Source: an uncultured Lachnospiraceae bacterium (GTDB lineage: Bacteria > Bacillota > Clostridia > Lachnospirales > Lachnospiraceae). From it: a DNA stretch of 64,000 nt. Position 1 is the first letter of the stretch, and every line of letters starts with the position of its first letter. Positions 24,228 to 33,279 of this stretch are shown piece by piece. Under the pieces are notes generated by a model. It saw only the letters and a program-made list of their open reading frames with translations, made no database searches and was not told the DNA's origin. The position numbers and the translations under genes were made by a program. The stretch covers positions 62,001-126,000 of the forward strand of contig CAMWXB010000001.1 of the NCBI GenBank assembly GCA_947178125.1, written 5' to 3'.

Positions 24228-24975
24228 ATGCAGTGTTCTTGCAAAAAACGCCCACCCCGAATCGGGAGAAAAGAAATCCGTCTTCCACTACTGCCGCATT
24301 TGGTTCCAGGCTTTGAATCGTACTGATGGTGCTGGAAAAACGGCTGCCATTATGCACATTAAATGGAATGATTGTTTTACCGGAGAAGTCATATTCTTCA
24401 AAGAAACTGTACATGGCCATCGGCATATCATACCACCAGTTAGGATATCCCACAAAAATAACATCATAATCATCAAGATTTTCAATGTGGGAAATCAGTT
24501 CCGGCCGGAAACCATCATCCTGTTCGTCTGCTGCCTGATCGATCAGCGCGCCGCCATCTGCAGGATATATGGTAGACGTCTGGATAGAGAACAGTTCACC
24601 GCCGGTCTGTTCCTGAATCATATCTGCCACAGCCTGGACACGTCCTACTGCCTCCCCGTTAATGGTCGTATAACTGGCTGACGACACTGCATCTACGCCG
24701 CTGTTTTCAGCTGCGGTAAAATACGCAATTAAAATTCCGCTGTCTATTTCCGTTGCTGTAGAATCACTATTCTCAGCAGTCTGGTCATTTTCCTGTGCAT
24801 CGGCTTGTATGTCGGCCTGCGCGCTGCTTTGCGAATTATCCTGTGTACTGTTTTGTGCATCGGATGCCGGAGTATTCTGCCTGCTGCCAGTATCACCGCA
24901 GGCAGAAAGTGAAATTATCATAACTGCTGCTAATATACATGAGAAGATTTTGGTTTTGAAAATTTTTTCAGTCAT
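24124..24975 (-). pseudogene. Flavodoxin-domain lipoprotein with aberrant C-terminus
   Basis: A lipoprotein signal (IISLSACG), a Ser/Gln/Asp-rich linker, and a flavodoxin_4-type domain: GILIAYFTAAENSG, ELFSIQTSTIYPAD, YDVIFVGYPNWWYDMPM, FFEEYDFSGKTIIPFNVHNG and RFSSTISTIQSLEP. After AVVEDGFLFS the true C-terminal helix is missing and the frame runs out of phase through DUF4405 sequence to 24124. The first 230 residues could still fold. The start at 24975 is uncertain; an earlier ATG at 25038 is also in frame. Confidence 0.65.
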
Positions 24976-25102
24976 ATATTTTACCAGTTTTTCTTTTCCT
25001 TTCTGCTGTCTATGCTGCTTCTTTCTCTCCCCGGCCATTTTGACGAACCATTCTACTATATTGGAGTCATAATGGGAAGAGATGGCGTTTCGTTGATTAC
25101 AA

Positions 25103-25623
25103 TTATGCTTTTCTGTTTTGGGTCAGATAGTTCAAATATAATCCCCCGTCTCCTATCTTCCTCATACCTTTTAATACAAATTCTACCGGTTTCCCTTCTG
25201 TAAAAGATGGTATCTGGGTAAATAAGGAAGCGGAACCGCTTCCTCCATCCGTCATCGGCGCCAACACAAGACTGAGTTCGTCAATCATGCCTGCCCGCAG
25301 GAAACTCCAATTAACAATACCACCTCCGCAGATCAGCACCTTCTCGATATGGAACAACTCATACAGCTTTTTCACTGCTATTTCACAATCCAGATTTTTT
25401 TCGCCCGCAATAATATAAGATACACCCTTTTTCCGCAGGTAAGCTTTATAGGATACCGGCGTAGATGCTGTCAGAACTTCGATTACATGAGCCGGTGTTC
25501 TTCCCCTGTTGCTGAACGTTCCCGACTCCCATCCAATCTCACCGTCTCAGTTCCCATGAACGGTCCTGCTATCTTTCCGTCCAGAGAACTTAAAATATGA
25601 CAAATCACATAAGGCCTTTCCAT
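25103..25623 (-). pseudogene. DHFR / RibD-C family protein with internal deletion
   Basis: The ATG at 25623 opens RPYVICHILSSLDGKIAGPF, the standard start of the RibD C-terminal-like reductases. The frame then breaks. A second frame takes up at EIGWESGTFSNRGRTPAHVI and runs through KVLICGGGIVNWSFLRAGMI and LAPMTDGGSGSASLF to 25103, all typical of the family's second half. About 60 residues between them are deleted and the phase is changed, so no normal product can be made. Confidence 0.65.
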
Positions 25624-25734
25624 ACGGCATTCTTCCCTTCCTGCTGCCTGTTCCTTTGCCATGTCTTCGCCCTGCCTTTCTTATTACTTTACTTATCAAT
25701 ATAATTTAAACCGTTTGTATCCTGTTTACAGTAT

Positions 25735-25766
25735 AAAAAAATTGAGACCTCTTCAGAAGTCTCAAT
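25735..25766 (-). terminator. Rho-independent terminator after the GIY-YIG gene
   Basis: On the minus strand ATTGAGAC pairs with GTCTCAAT and is followed by TTTTTTATAC. It lies about 50 bases past the GIY-YIG stop codon. Confidence 0.8.
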
Positions 25767-25817
25767 TCGTTCATCAGTTTATACCAAAAGGTTATAGCTT
25801 GGATATGCTCATTTCAT

Positions 25818-26657
25818 TCAACTTTCTGTCTCTATCTCTTTAAGAGACACTCCATTTTTATTCTTCCAGGCGCTTCTTCCATTAATACTATAGCCTACAA
25901 CTATTTCTGCTGCAAGTGTAGGACTCGTAAATGTCCAATCCTGTGTAAAAGTTAAATCTTCGTCAACGATACCTTTATCCAATAATGATTGCCGTTTATT
26001 CACGACCGACTTAGGCAAAGATGCTGCTATGTTTTTCGCAATCTTTGATCCCTTTAATACTGCAAAACCTTCTGAAACAGGTTTCCCACTTGCCATAGTA
26101 ACAGAACGCTCCTGTAAGGTAAAAAGAGAAGCTTTTCTATCATTTTTACTATTCACAGAAGGTTCTAAAATTTTATGCCCTAATACCCCTAAAATCAAAC
26201 GCATATTATCAATGAACTCCTCCATTTCTGCGCGATCCATTTCAGAGATTAACGCTTCCGTCGGCACATTACTATTTACAACCTCATATCTTTTAGATTC
26301 CTTCGCCAAGATATAAAGATGATTTTCCAGATATTTTATATGCGCTTTATTTAAGTTATTATCCTTACTGATAAACACGATACACTCTGTCCAAAAATCT
26401 TTTTCAGAAAGATGCTGTTTGAGCCTGTTCAATATATTTTCAGCTTCTCCAATATAAACTTGCTCTTCATCTGTTTCATCATCGCACCCGAACAAAAAAT
26501 ACACACCAGTATTACTCAAATCATCTCTATCGGCACATTGATTAACATATGTACGCGGAATTTTATACGCTTTGCCTGTCCAATTAGAAAGTTCACTGAT
26601 CCACCTTCCATCCGCCTGCCCATCAATCAAAAATTGTCGAATCGTCTTTCCTCTCAC
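25818..26657 (-). CDS. GIY-YIG nuclease with DUF4357 tail
   Basis: 279 residues. A GIY-YIG core (GVYFLFGCDDE then VYIGEAENILNRLKQH) starts near residue 50. The C-terminal DUF4357 domain reads NKRQSLLDKGIVDE then FTSPTLAAEIVVGYSINGRS. Stand-alone proteins of this pair of domains are common in defence and mobile regions; the target is unknown. A GTG start at 26657 follows GAGGTGG. A clear terminator lies downstream, so it is likely a single-gene transcript. It sits 16 bases past the GLUG/LysM gene. Confidence 0.85.
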   Translation of the reverse strand: MRGKTIRQFLIDGQADGRWISELSNWTGKAYKIPRTYVNQCADRDDLSNTGVYFLFGCDDETDEEQVYIGEAENILNRLKQHLSEKDFWTECIVFISKDNNLNKAHIKYLENHLYILAKESKRYEVVNSNVPTEALISEMDRAEMEEFIDNMRLILGVLGHKILEPSVNSKNDRKASLFTLQERSVTMASGKPVSEGFAVLKGSKIAKNIAASLPKSVVNKRQSLLDKGIVDEDLTFTQDWTFTSPTLAAEIVVGYSINGRSAWKNKNGVSLKEIETES

Positions 26658-26673
26658 AATTATCCACCTCTCT

Positions 26674-28269
26674 TTAATAAACCGCCATCACCAGATCCAT
26701 CCCCGGAAAAATCAAATTCCCGTCATCGCCAATACACTCTTTATTTTGCTCATAAATCTGCTCCCAGGAATTTCCGTCCCCGTATACCTTATCGGCAATT
26801 CCCCACAAACTCTCCCCTTCCTGCACCGTGACCGTAATCTGATAGCCAAACCTGCTGTCCTTCTCCCATGCCAGATTGGGCCACGCATAATCAGCCACGC
26901 ACATCCACACATCCGACCACTCTTCTTCCGGCCTTTCCAACAGATTCATAAAATCCATTTCCACCAAATGCGCACAATCATAGGATTTGCAATTCCAGTC
27001 CGAAAACTCGTACATTCCCTTGCCAAATCCCACCGTCACGAGTCCTTCCCTGTAATAAAAAGCGGAAGTAGCGCGGTCGTCTATTCCAACGCCGGGAAAG
27101 CCGTAAATATAACCATTATAACGATCATTCGTTGGATAATAAATGTTCGTATCCCTTTCTGGCTCTCTCTCCATCCGATAACCGCCCATCAGGCAGTTCT
27201 GAATCGTGGCTGCGTTAGAAGAGCCCTCTGGTCTGGGGGCGTTCATGCTCTGGATATCACCAATCAATCCGCCTGTGCGGCTATATCCCGTCACATTTGC
27301 CCTGGTATAACATCCGGTCAGGCAGGAACCCATGCCCGTGATTCCGCCCACCTGGTCATACCCCGCCACAGAACCGACCATATAGCTGTTGCGCACGCAG
27401 CAGGCTTCTCCACCAACACCGCCTACACCGCAAAATCCGACCACATCGGCATGTACGGCGCACCCGTAAATATAATAAGCCTCTGCCGCTATGCCGCCTG
27501 CCCCGGAACCCTCCACCGTTCCTGTAAAGCTGCAATTTTTCACGGTAGAAGCGCTGCCCACAATACCGCCGGCAGAAGTTCCTACAATCTTTCCTGTCAC
27601 ATGGCAGTTCTCTATGAAAATGTCACCGCCTTCATACTGAATAAAGTTCCACATACCACCCATGACACCACCTGAATTATAGCCGCCCGTAATATTGCAG
27701 TCTTTGATATAAAGATTTTTTATGACCGTAGTTTTTCTGCTCTGATATTCTCCGCTGTCCAAATCTTCCCCGCGCAGATCTGTTCTCTGTCCAAACAGTC
27801 CCTGTGCCTGCTCTTCCGGGCGATTGATATAGAGTCCTGTAATGATATGTCCATCGCCATCGAAGGTTCCGTTAAAATATCCCGCATCCGTCGCATCGTA
27901 AGTTGCCCAATATGTCTCTCCTTCTCCCGATTCTTCGATTTTTTCCCAGAGAATATCATCCAGACTGTCATCTGAAATATCCCTGTAACCGATAGGCTCC
28001 CATCCCTCTTCTCCCGTACAATACGCCGAAAGGTCAATATCCGCAGTCAGCCGATAAGAGGCCGTGTTCGCCCTGATACCCGGCTCCACCTCCTCATTTC
28101 TGTTCACCAATTGGGCCAGCGTCCGCATATCCTCTGCCGACTGAATCAAATAAATCTGCCCTTCCTTTTCAAAAGCCGCCGTCTCCTTCGCATTGGCATA
28201 AAAACCTGCTTTCAAACACAGAAAAAAGAAAAGACCGATTCCTGCTTTTGTCCAAACCCGAGTCTTCAT
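26674..28269 (-). CDS. Secreted GLUG-repeat protein with C-terminal LysM
   Basis: 531 residues. Signal peptide at 1-25 (LFFFLCLKAGFYANA). The central 350 residues are GLUG-type beta repeats with recurring GGI-x-G pieces (AGGIVGSASTVKNCSFTG, GVGGVGGEACCVRNSY, VGGITGMGSCLTGCYT, TGGLIGDIQSM) spaced about 25 residues, likely a beta-helix. The last 60 residues form a LysM domain (TVQEGESLWGIADKVYGDG) that binds peptidoglycan. It is probably a cell-wall-attached surface protein. The start at 28269 follows AGAGGGG. Confidence 0.82.
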   Translation of the reverse strand: MKTRVWTKAGIGLFFFLCLKAGFYANAKETAAFEKEGQIYLIQSAEDMRTLAQLVNRNEEVEPGIRANTASYRLTADIDLSAYCTGEEGWEPIGYRDISDDSLDDILWEKIEESGEGETYWATYDATDAGYFNGTFDGDGHIITGLYINRPEEQAQGLFGQRTDLRGEDLDSGEYQSRKTTVIKNLYIKDCNITGGYNSGGVMGGMWNFIQYEGGDIFIENCHVTGKIVGTSAGGIVGSASTVKNCSFTGTVEGSGAGGIAAEAYYIYGCAVHADVVGFCGVGGVGGEACCVRNSYMVGSVAGYDQVGGITGMGSCLTGCYTRANVTGYSRTGGLIGDIQSMNAPRPEGSSNAATIQNCLMGGYRMEREPERDTNIYYPTNDRYNGYIYGFPGVGIDDRATSAFYYREGLVTVGFGKGMYEFSDWNCKSYDCAHLVEMDFMNLLERPEEEWSDVWMCVADYAWPNLAWEKDSRFGYQITVTVQEGESLWGIADKVYGDGNSWEQIYEQNKECIGDDGNLIFPGMDLVMAVY

Positions 28270-28358
28270 CTCTATATCCCCTCTACCCATCAATTTTTCA
28301 ACCCTTATTATCGATCATTTGTTTATGCTGAGAAATGATACTTTTCTCGTGTTTTTTA

Positions 28359-31300
28359 TTATTTGTTTCTTAAATCCTTGTACGCTTCCTTTGCAATAGA
28401 TTCCATTACAGACTCATAAAATGCCTTATCTTCAAATAATTTGGAAAATGCTTTCATCTGTTCCATATAGCAGTTCTGTGCTACCTGCTTAAAAATCTCC
28501 GGAAAAATAGAGCGGTTAAATACTTCCTCATCATTTTTTCTGGCCTGCATCTGGATTTTTTCATTATACTTTATACACCTGTTATAAAGCTGCTCTACCA
28601 TTACTCTGTCGCTTTCGACAAATATTCCCTGATATTTCTCATTGATCTTATCAATAATGGTATCTAATAATTTGTCTTCATCCGCACCTTTTCCGGAAAC
28701 TTTCAGCGACTTCGGATTTTCCAATGTAGAAGTTTCTACCGTTGGATTCAAAGAAATATCGCCTTTGAATGTCTGCTCCAGTTTATAAAATTCCAGTTTC
28801 AGTTTATCCTCCAAGTCTACTGATTTTGCATCTACTGCCGGCGGCAGCATTTTCTCCAGATATTGTGTAAAATTAAATTCCTTCTGCAAAGATATGTCAA
28901 ACATTCTGGATATTTGAGTAATATAGGAATACCATTTATTAAAATTATGAATTGTTTTCTTGTAATCGAACCGCTTTTCTTCTGATAATTCCTTATATCT
29001 GTTCACGACCGGCGTAAGCAGACCCGCCATCCTGCCCAGATCAGTATCGTTCTGTGGCGATTTTTTAAAAAGAATCCTTAATAATTTCTCTATATCATCA
29101 TCATTGTATAAACCATAGTTCCTAAGCATAGTTCTGGTATCATAGATCAAGTTGACATTAATCTCCTGATCCAGTTCTGTACACTCAAAATATGGTTCAA
29201 ATGCTGCCTTTATTTCTTCTGCTGTATTTACAAAATCTAAAACAAAAGTGTCTGTTTTGCCCGGACAGGTTCTGTTAAGTCTTGATAAAGTCTGTACTGC
29301 TTTCACGCCCTTCAGCTTCTTATCAACAAACATCGTGTGCAGCAAAGGTTCATCAAAACCTGTCTGATACTTCTCTGCAACAATCAGCATGGCATATTCA
29401 TCTTTATTAAATTCTGCAGGTAATTGGCTCTCCTTAATTGTTGTGCCATCTTTTCTCTTATTCAGACCTTCCTCTGTATACTCTTCTTCTCCATCTTTCA
29501 CAACACCGGAAAAAGCAACCAGAATTTCAAGTTCATTATAACCTTTCAGTTCCAGATATTTTTTAAATTCATGGTAATATCTGATAGCATGTAATCTTGA
29601 TGCCGTAACTACCATTGCTTTTGCATTACCATTAATTTTATTTTTCGTAACACTTCGGAACGTTTCAATAATGATAGCTGTTTTCTGCTGTAAATTATGC
29701 GGATGCAATGACTCATACCGCTGAATTGCCTTTAAAGCCTGTGTAGCAGGAACTTCGGGATTCCCAGGCGTATTCTTCGCAATCTTATAGCAGTTCTTAT
29801 ATGTCATATAATTTTTCAACACATCAAGAATAAATCCTTCTTCAATAGCCTGCTTCATACTGTAAATATGAAATGCTCTGAATTTACCGTCAGGGAGTTT
29901 TTCTCCAAACAATTCCAATGTTGATTCTTTCGGTGTTGCAGTAAAGGCAAAGAAAGAAAGATTTTTATGCCTGCCGTGTGTGAGCATTTGTTCAACTAAT
30001 CTGTCCTCATCATCTTTAATCTGTTCTTCCTCTCTACCTTCTATCTCTGCGAACTCTTTTAGCGCCTCCTCTGTATCAGCAAGAGCCGCTTTCAGCTTCT
30101 GTGCAGACCTTCCCGATTGGGAATTGTGTGCTTCATCCACAATGACCGCGAATCTTTTATCAGTGGTATCACTGATTTCGTCATAAATGTAGGGAAACTT
30201 CTGCAAGGTAGTAATAATGATTTTTTTGCCATCATTAATGGCATTCTTCAAATCAGAAGAATGTTTTTCATCATCTATTTTTTCAACAGTTCCTTTAACA
30301 TGGTCAAAACCAAAGATTGTATTCTGTGTCTGCCTGTCCAAAACAGTTCTGTCATTTATAACAATAACAGAGGTAAAAACAGGTTCATCATTCTTATCGT
30401 GCAGTTCTGATAATTCGTAAGCAAGCCATGCAATAGAATTACTTTTCCCTGACCCGGCACTGTGCTGAATAAGGTAATTCTTACCTCGATAATTCTTACC
30501 AGCACTGTTTTCTTTTACATCCGCAATCAATTTCGTAACAACATCCAGTTGATGATATCGTGGAAAAATAAGTTTAACACTTTTCTTTTTCGTTTCCACG
30601 CCATTTTTATAGACAACCTTCTCTTCCGCCACTCTTTGGATAAATTTATGTATCAGTTCGAGCAGGTTGTCTTTTGTGAGTACTTTTTCCCATAAATAGG
30701 AAGTCGTATAACCATTGAGGTTTTCCGGATTGCCTGCTCCGCCCACTTCTCCTGCTCCATTAGAGCCTTGGTTGAACGGAAGAAAAAAAGTTTCTTTTCC
30801 CGCTAATTTCGTAGTCATTGCTATTTCATATAAATCAACTGCAAAATAGACCAAAAATCTCTTATCGAACTGAAAGCATAATTCTTTTGGGTTTCTGTCA
30901 TACATAAACTGCTTTTTCGCATTAGAAACGGACTGTCCTGTTAATTGATTTTTCAATTCTATTGCTACGACAGGAATGCCATTCACGGAGAGTACCATAT
31001 CGATGCTGTTCTCATGATGGACAGAATATTTGAACTGCCTCGTGCAGGTCACAATATTGCTGTTATAATCGTCAATGACCTGCTGACTTAATTTATTATT
31101 TTCCTTAAAAGCAACAATCGCAATCTTTGCCCCTCTGTCCTCAAAACCATGCCTTAGCACATATAAAAGCCCGAAGGTATCAACACTTTCCTGAAATCTC
31201 TTATAAAATTTCTTTTCTGCATCCGTACCGTAATTTCTTTCGTATCTCTCCCATTGTTTGGGTTGCGTTTTCTTGACAAATGCAATCAATTTGGGCAGAT

Positions 31301-31409
31301 CGACCGCTTTTTCTCTGTCATAGGTCTTTAAATCGCCTTTGGTAAAACCGCCTTGAGAGAGCATATAGCTTTCTATGTCAGATTCGAAGCGTTTTTCTTT
31401 TGTGTCCAT
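28359..31409 (-). CDS. hsdR: Type I restriction enzyme, R subunit
   Basis: 1016 residues. The N-terminal PD-(D/E)XK nuclease is visible as SIDMVLSVNGIPVVAIELKN (about 155-175). A superfamily 2 motor follows with Walker A QHSAGSGKSNS, DEAH box VIVDEAHNSQSG, motif III FFAFTATPKEST and the helicase C block YQTGFDEPLLHTMFVDKKL. The length and all motor motifs are intact. It translocates DNA and cuts unmodified sequence in complex with HsdM and HsdS. It is the last gene of the locus, separated from hsdS by four inserted genes. Confidence 0.96.
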   Translation of the reverse strand: MDTKEKRFESDIESYMLSQGGFTKGDLKTYDREKAVDLPKLIAFVKKTQPKQWERYERNYGTDAEKKFYKRFQESVDTFGLLYVLRHGFEDRGAKIAIVAFKENNKLSQQVIDDYNSNIVTCTRQFKYSVHHENSIDMVLSVNGIPVVAIELKNQLTGQSVSNAKKQFMYDRNPKELCFQFDKRFLVYFAVDLYEIAMTTKLAGKETFFLPFNQGSNGAGEVGGAGNPENLNGYTTSYLWEKVLTKDNLLELIHKFIQRVAEEKVVYKNGVETKKKSVKLIFPRYHQLDVVTKLIADVKENSAGKNYRGKNYLIQHSAGSGKSNSIAWLAYELSELHDKNDEPVFTSVIVINDRTVLDRQTQNTIFGFDHVKGTVEKIDDEKHSSDLKNAINDGKKIIITTLQKFPYIYDEISDTTDKRFAVIVDEAHNSQSGRSAQKLKAALADTEEALKEFAEIEGREEEQIKDDEDRLVEQMLTHGRHKNLSFFAFTATPKESTLELFGEKLPDGKFRAFHIYSMKQAIEEGFILDVLKNYMTYKNCYKIAKNTPGNPEVPATQALKAIQRYESLHPHNLQQKTAIIIETFRSVTKNKINGNAKAMVVTASRLHAIRYYHEFKKYLELKGYNELEILVAFSGVVKDGEEEYTEEGLNKRKDGTTIKESQLPAEFNKDEYAMLIVAEKYQTGFDEPLLHTMFVDKKLKGVKAVQTLSRLNRTCPGKTDTFVLDFVNTAEEIKAAFEPYFECTELDQEINVNLIYDTRTMLRNYGLYNDDDIEKLLRILFKKSPQNDTDLGRMAGLLTPVVNRYKELSEEKRFDYKKTIHNFNKWYSYITQISRMFDISLQKEFNFTQYLEKMLPPAVDAKSVDLEDKLKLEFYKLEQTFKGDISLNPTVETSTLENPKSLKVSGKGADEDKLLDTIIDKINEKYQGIFVESDRVMVEQLYNRCIKYNEKIQMQARKNDEEVFNRSIFPEIFKQVAQNCYMEQMKAFSKLFEDKAFYESVMESIAKEAYKDLRNK

Positions 31410-31451
31410 GAAATGTTTCCTTTCAACTCTTTCTCTGCAATATCAATGGTA

Positions 31452-31586
31452 TCATTTTTCCATCAGTGCATCAGCAAGCCGTTCACTTTTTTCACCTAGT
31501 ATTTTTTTCTGCTGTTCTCTGCCCCACTCAACTGCTTTTTTTAAATCTTCCGGTCTTTCACTCAAGATAACACGTTCTTCACCCAT
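31452..31586 (-). CDS. 44-residue protein before hsdR
   Basis: The ATG at 31586 follows AGAAGGTG. The product is highly charged and helical (SERPEDLKKAVEWGREQQKK, then ILGEKSERLADALMEK). Not recognised. It stands alone 42 bases upstream of hsdR on the same strand and may be a small accessory protein of the R-M locus. The remaining bases of 31410-31711 show nothing else. Confidence 0.5.
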   Translation of the reverse strand: MGEERVILSERPEDLKKAVEWGREQQKKILGEKSERLADALMEK

Positions 31587-31711
31587 ACGCGCACCTTCTG
31601 GTGATTATTATAATCAATAGCTTTATTTAAAAAAATAGCCCTTTTAAATCATATTTCCTGTTCTTTTTCCGTTTTCGTTCTCATTATGCCATCAGAACGA
31701 TAAAATATTTA

Positions 31712-32176
31712 TTATTTACCAAGTTCAGCAAGACAGTCATCCAAAATCATAAATGATACTGCAGACAACTCACATACTTTCCTAATCAATTCACAATCTC
31801 TCGATTTCTTATCTACTACTACCACTCGATTCTCATTTTTGGCAATAGCTATAATAAACGGAATGGCAATAGGTATATTACGCAGCATCTCCATTGATAA
31901 AGGTAAAATTTTAAAAACATCTTTTTGCACTAATTCTCCTAATATAACCGATTCTTTTTGGCTTATCTCTCTAAACATTTTTTTATGCTCATCTAGCCAT
32001 ATATAAGAATCCGTATATTCTAATAGACCTTCTAATCTTTTTCGTGTTTCACGTTCAGCTATTATATCGCCTTCATTACATGCTTTTATAAATTGCTTAT
32101 ATAATTCTGGAACTGCTTTGATAGGAAATTGTTCAAGCATATAAAATAACGCACTATCGTCCAAAATATACTTCAT
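31712..32176 (-). CDS. DUF4411 PIN-like protein, probable toxin
   Basis: 154 residues of the DUF4411 family, a PIN-fold variant. The acidic positions are visible in YILDDSALFYML (start), the Glu-rich ETRKRLEGLL helix and FIIAIAKNENRVVVVDKKSRD near the end. PIN proteins are Mg-dependent ribonucleases and DUF4411 members are usually encoded beside XRE-ImmA/IrrE proteins, as here. Its start shares one base with the stop of the protease gene upstream. The likely pair is PIN toxin plus XRE-protease antitoxin. Confidence 0.78.
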   Translation of the reverse strand: MKYILDDSALFYMLEQFPIKAVPELYKQFIKACNEGDIIAERETRKRLEGLLEYTDSYIWLDEHKKMFREISQKESVILGELVQKDVFKILPLSMEMLRNIPIAIPFIIAIAKNENRVVVVDKKSRDCELIRKVCELSAVSFMILDDCLAELGK

Positions 32177-33279
32177 CAGTATGCACCTCCAAATCTCATT
32201 GAGGCCAACTTTGAAATATGTATTGGTTTCAACTTTGTATACATACCAACCTGAGCTTTTGTTATTTGTCCTGAATAATACGCACTAAAAACTTTATTCA
32301 AATACGCATTACCAAGATAACTCATTCTTGTAAAATAGAAATTACCACCGGATGACTTACTCTCTCTAAAATATAATATTTTCTGATCTCGATAGTAAGA
32401 CGCATCAATTTTATCTTCTTTTAACAGCCTATACATTACCGCATCGTTACTTACACAATAGCGTTTTGCCAATGTGCGAATAACTTCTTCATTTTCAAAG
32501 TCATCGTACAAGCTAAGCTGATGTCGGAAATCTTCTTTTGGTATCAAAAAGAAACTTGCAAAATTATTACAAGCATTCTCCTCATTTTGAGATATATAGT
32601 CTACATCTGCTTCTCTACAAAAAATATGATAAATCTCATGAAAGAGTGTAAATAATTGTCTGGTAAAAGTGGTTTTATTATTTAATAATATAATCGGATA
32701 TTCTTCGTCATAAATACACAATCCCGATACGGTGTTATCTTTAAAAGAATCTTTAAATACATATATACCAATATCATATAATTTATCCCTAAGATACTCT
32801 AATAACTGATCTGCATGATTGTATGATACTTGCTTATCTAAACTCAAATCCAATAATTGACGCAAAACACATATAAGCTTTTCACCGTCCTTGCATTCAT
32901 GTTGCTTCATCAAATCGAAAAAGGTTTTTCCTTTTTCATCTTTATATAATTCAGATAAATTTAATTTATAAATATTGGCACTCTCCATTAATTCCTTTAT
33001 TCGCTTCGATGGCTCTTCATTACCAATACGTCTAAAGGCAACTCTATCCACCTCATATTTCGCTACACTCTTTTCAAAAAAATAAAACATCGGCTTGTTA
33101 TAAAAATCTGACAATTTCTCCAATTGCGCATATGTTGGAAAATCATTTCCATTCTCATATTGCTCTAATACCGAACTTTTAATCTTTGTCTTTACTGAAA
33201 CTTCTTCTATCGTAAGAGCATAATATTCCCTAGCAAATCTTAATGCATCATTATTAACTGATACCATTCTTGCCATCAT
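32176..33279 (-). CDS. XRE-family regulator with ImmA/IrrE metallopeptidase domain
   Basis: 367 residues. The N-terminal HTH (YALTIEEVSVKTKIKSSVLE, then NGNDFPTYAQLEKL) is followed by an ImmA/IrrE (COG2856) zinc protease with the HExxH motif LFHEIYHIFCREADV near residue 215. Proteins of this plan act as antitoxins or as induced repressor-cleaving proteases. The start lies inside the 3' end of the cyclase-like gene (26-base overlap) with GGAGGATA in front, and the stop touches DUF4411. The three genes are therefore translationally coupled. Confidence 0.86.
   Translation of the reverse strand: MMARMVSVNNDALRFAREYYALTIEEVSVKTKIKSSVLEQYENGNDFPTYAQLEKLSDFYNKPMFYFFEKSVAKYEVDRVAFRRIGNEEPSKRIKELMESANIYKLNLSELYKDEKGKTFFDLMKQHECKDGEKLICVLRQLLDLSLDKQVSYNHADQLLEYLRDKLYDIGIYVFKDSFKDNTVSGLCIYDEEYPIILLNNKTTFTRQLFTLFHEIYHIFCREADVDYISQNEENACNNFASFFLIPKEDFRHQLSLYDDFENEEVIRTLAKRYCVSNDAVMYRLLKEDKIDASYYRDQKILYFRESKSSGGNFYFTRMSYLGNAYLNKVFSAYYSGQITKAQVGMYTKLKPIHISKLASMRFGGAY

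Noticed and set aside
26572-27675. 367-codon + strand frame opposite the GLUG/LysM gene
   Set aside because: It is the shadow of a repetitive Gly-rich gene; composition is unnatural (His, Arg, Ile rich) and there is no ribosome binding site.
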